Source of the DNA: Piscinibacter lacus
Lineage (GTDB): Bacteria; Pseudomonadota; Gammaproteobacteria; Burkholderiales; Burkholderiaceae_C
DNA: 64,000 nucleotides
Direction: 5' to 3'
Assembly (NCBI RefSeq): GCF_016735685.1
Contig: NZ_JAERRA010000001.1
Coordinates: 1,488,001-1,552,000, forward strand
This document shows positions 63,819 to 64,000 of this stretch, piece by piece. The position numbers and the translations under genes were made by a program. The notes beneath the pieces were generated by a model. It was not told where the DNA came from. It saw only the letters and a list, made by a program, of their open reading frames with translations, and made no database searches. Each line of letters begins with the position of its first letter. The first letter of the stretch is position 1.

Positions 63819-64000
63819 ATGAGCATTGCCGACATCAAGAAGAGCTTCGAGCAGAAAAGCGCCAAGTCCATCGAGGCCTTCAAGCATGAGCTGACCAAGA
63901 TCCGCACCGGCCGCGCCCACCCGGGCATCCTCGACCAGGTGCAGGTCGAGTACTACGGCTCGATGGTGCCGATCAGCCAGGTGGCCAACGTCAGCCTGCT
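63819..64000 (+). CDS. frr: Ribosome recycling factor, N-terminal part
   Basis: Splits the post-termination ribosome together with EF-G. Only 60 residues are in the window: [13 protein letters not shown], then [20 protein letters not shown] and [17 protein letters not shown]. These match the first helices and domain II of RRF. It starts 16 nt after pyrH and is cut by the right edge. Confidence 0.96.
   Translation, partial: MSIADIKKSFEQKSAKSIEAFKHELTKIRTGRAHPGILDQVQVEYYGSMVPISQVANVSL

Overview
The window is 64 kb of a very GC-rich chromosome that is almost fully coding. Gene content and order point to a betaproteobacterium of the order Burkholderiales. The evidence is the mdh / GntR / sdhCDAB-sdhE-gltA block next to prpBC-acnD, an entericidin gene between leuC and leuD, and the leuCDB-asd-fimV-truA-trpFBA-accD-folC-SPOR-cvpA-purF-metZ string. 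Placement near the Rubrivivax/Leptothrix/Ideonella group is a guess. No phage, plasmid, insertion sequence or CRISPR was seen.

Layout. (1) 1-5.0 kb, minus strand: propionate (2-methylcitrate) genes prpB-prpC-acnD (acnD runs off the left edge), a CitE-like lyase, and malate dehydrogenase. (2) 5.2-11.4 kb, plus strand: a GntR/UTRA regulator with an 18-bp palindrome in the shared mdh promoter region, then succinate dehydrogenase sdhCDAB, its flavinylation factor sdhE, and gltA. Together (1) and (2) form a TCA/methylcitrate supercluster. (3) 11.5-22.3 kb: an accessory envelope region with a VTT membrane protein, an ATP-grasp enzyme, two divergent GH17 proteins (one fused to a GT2 glucan synthase), a sulfatase-superfamily membrane protein, a methyltransferase and egtD. 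(4) 22.5-33.4 kb: topoisomerase IV genes parE and parC, separated by a six-gene minus-strand operon. That operon encodes DprE1-like and DprE2-like epimerase subunits, a flippase-like protein, a GMC oxidoreductase, a 44-aa RR-signal peptide and a GT-C-like glycosyltransferase. It is a candidate lipid-linked pentose glycosylation system. (5) 33.5-50.9 kb: the conserved biosynthetic string (leucine, aspartate semialdehyde, FimV, pseudouridine synthase, tryptophan, fatty acid, folate, purine, methionine). truA has no ATG, GTG or TTG start and probably begins at CTG. (6) 50.9-56.4 kb: gltX, a tRNA-Ala/Glu/Asp operon, a MarC-family protein, and an inverted tRNA-Leu whose promoter lies across the start of rnr. 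(7) 56.5-60.7 kb, minus strand: amidase, DAO-family oxidase and NAD(P)HX repair enzyme, all overlapping by ATGA. (8) 61.1-64 kb: rpsB-tsf-pyrH-frr (frr cut by the right edge).

Most start codons were chosen from family N-termini and Shine-Dalgarno spacing, because open frames in this GC-rich DNA extend far upstream of the real starts. The parts most worth a second look are the DprE1/DprE2 operon between parE and parC, the twin GH17 locus, the CTG start of truA, the palindromic operator at mdh/gntR, and the tRNA-Leu/rnr overlap.
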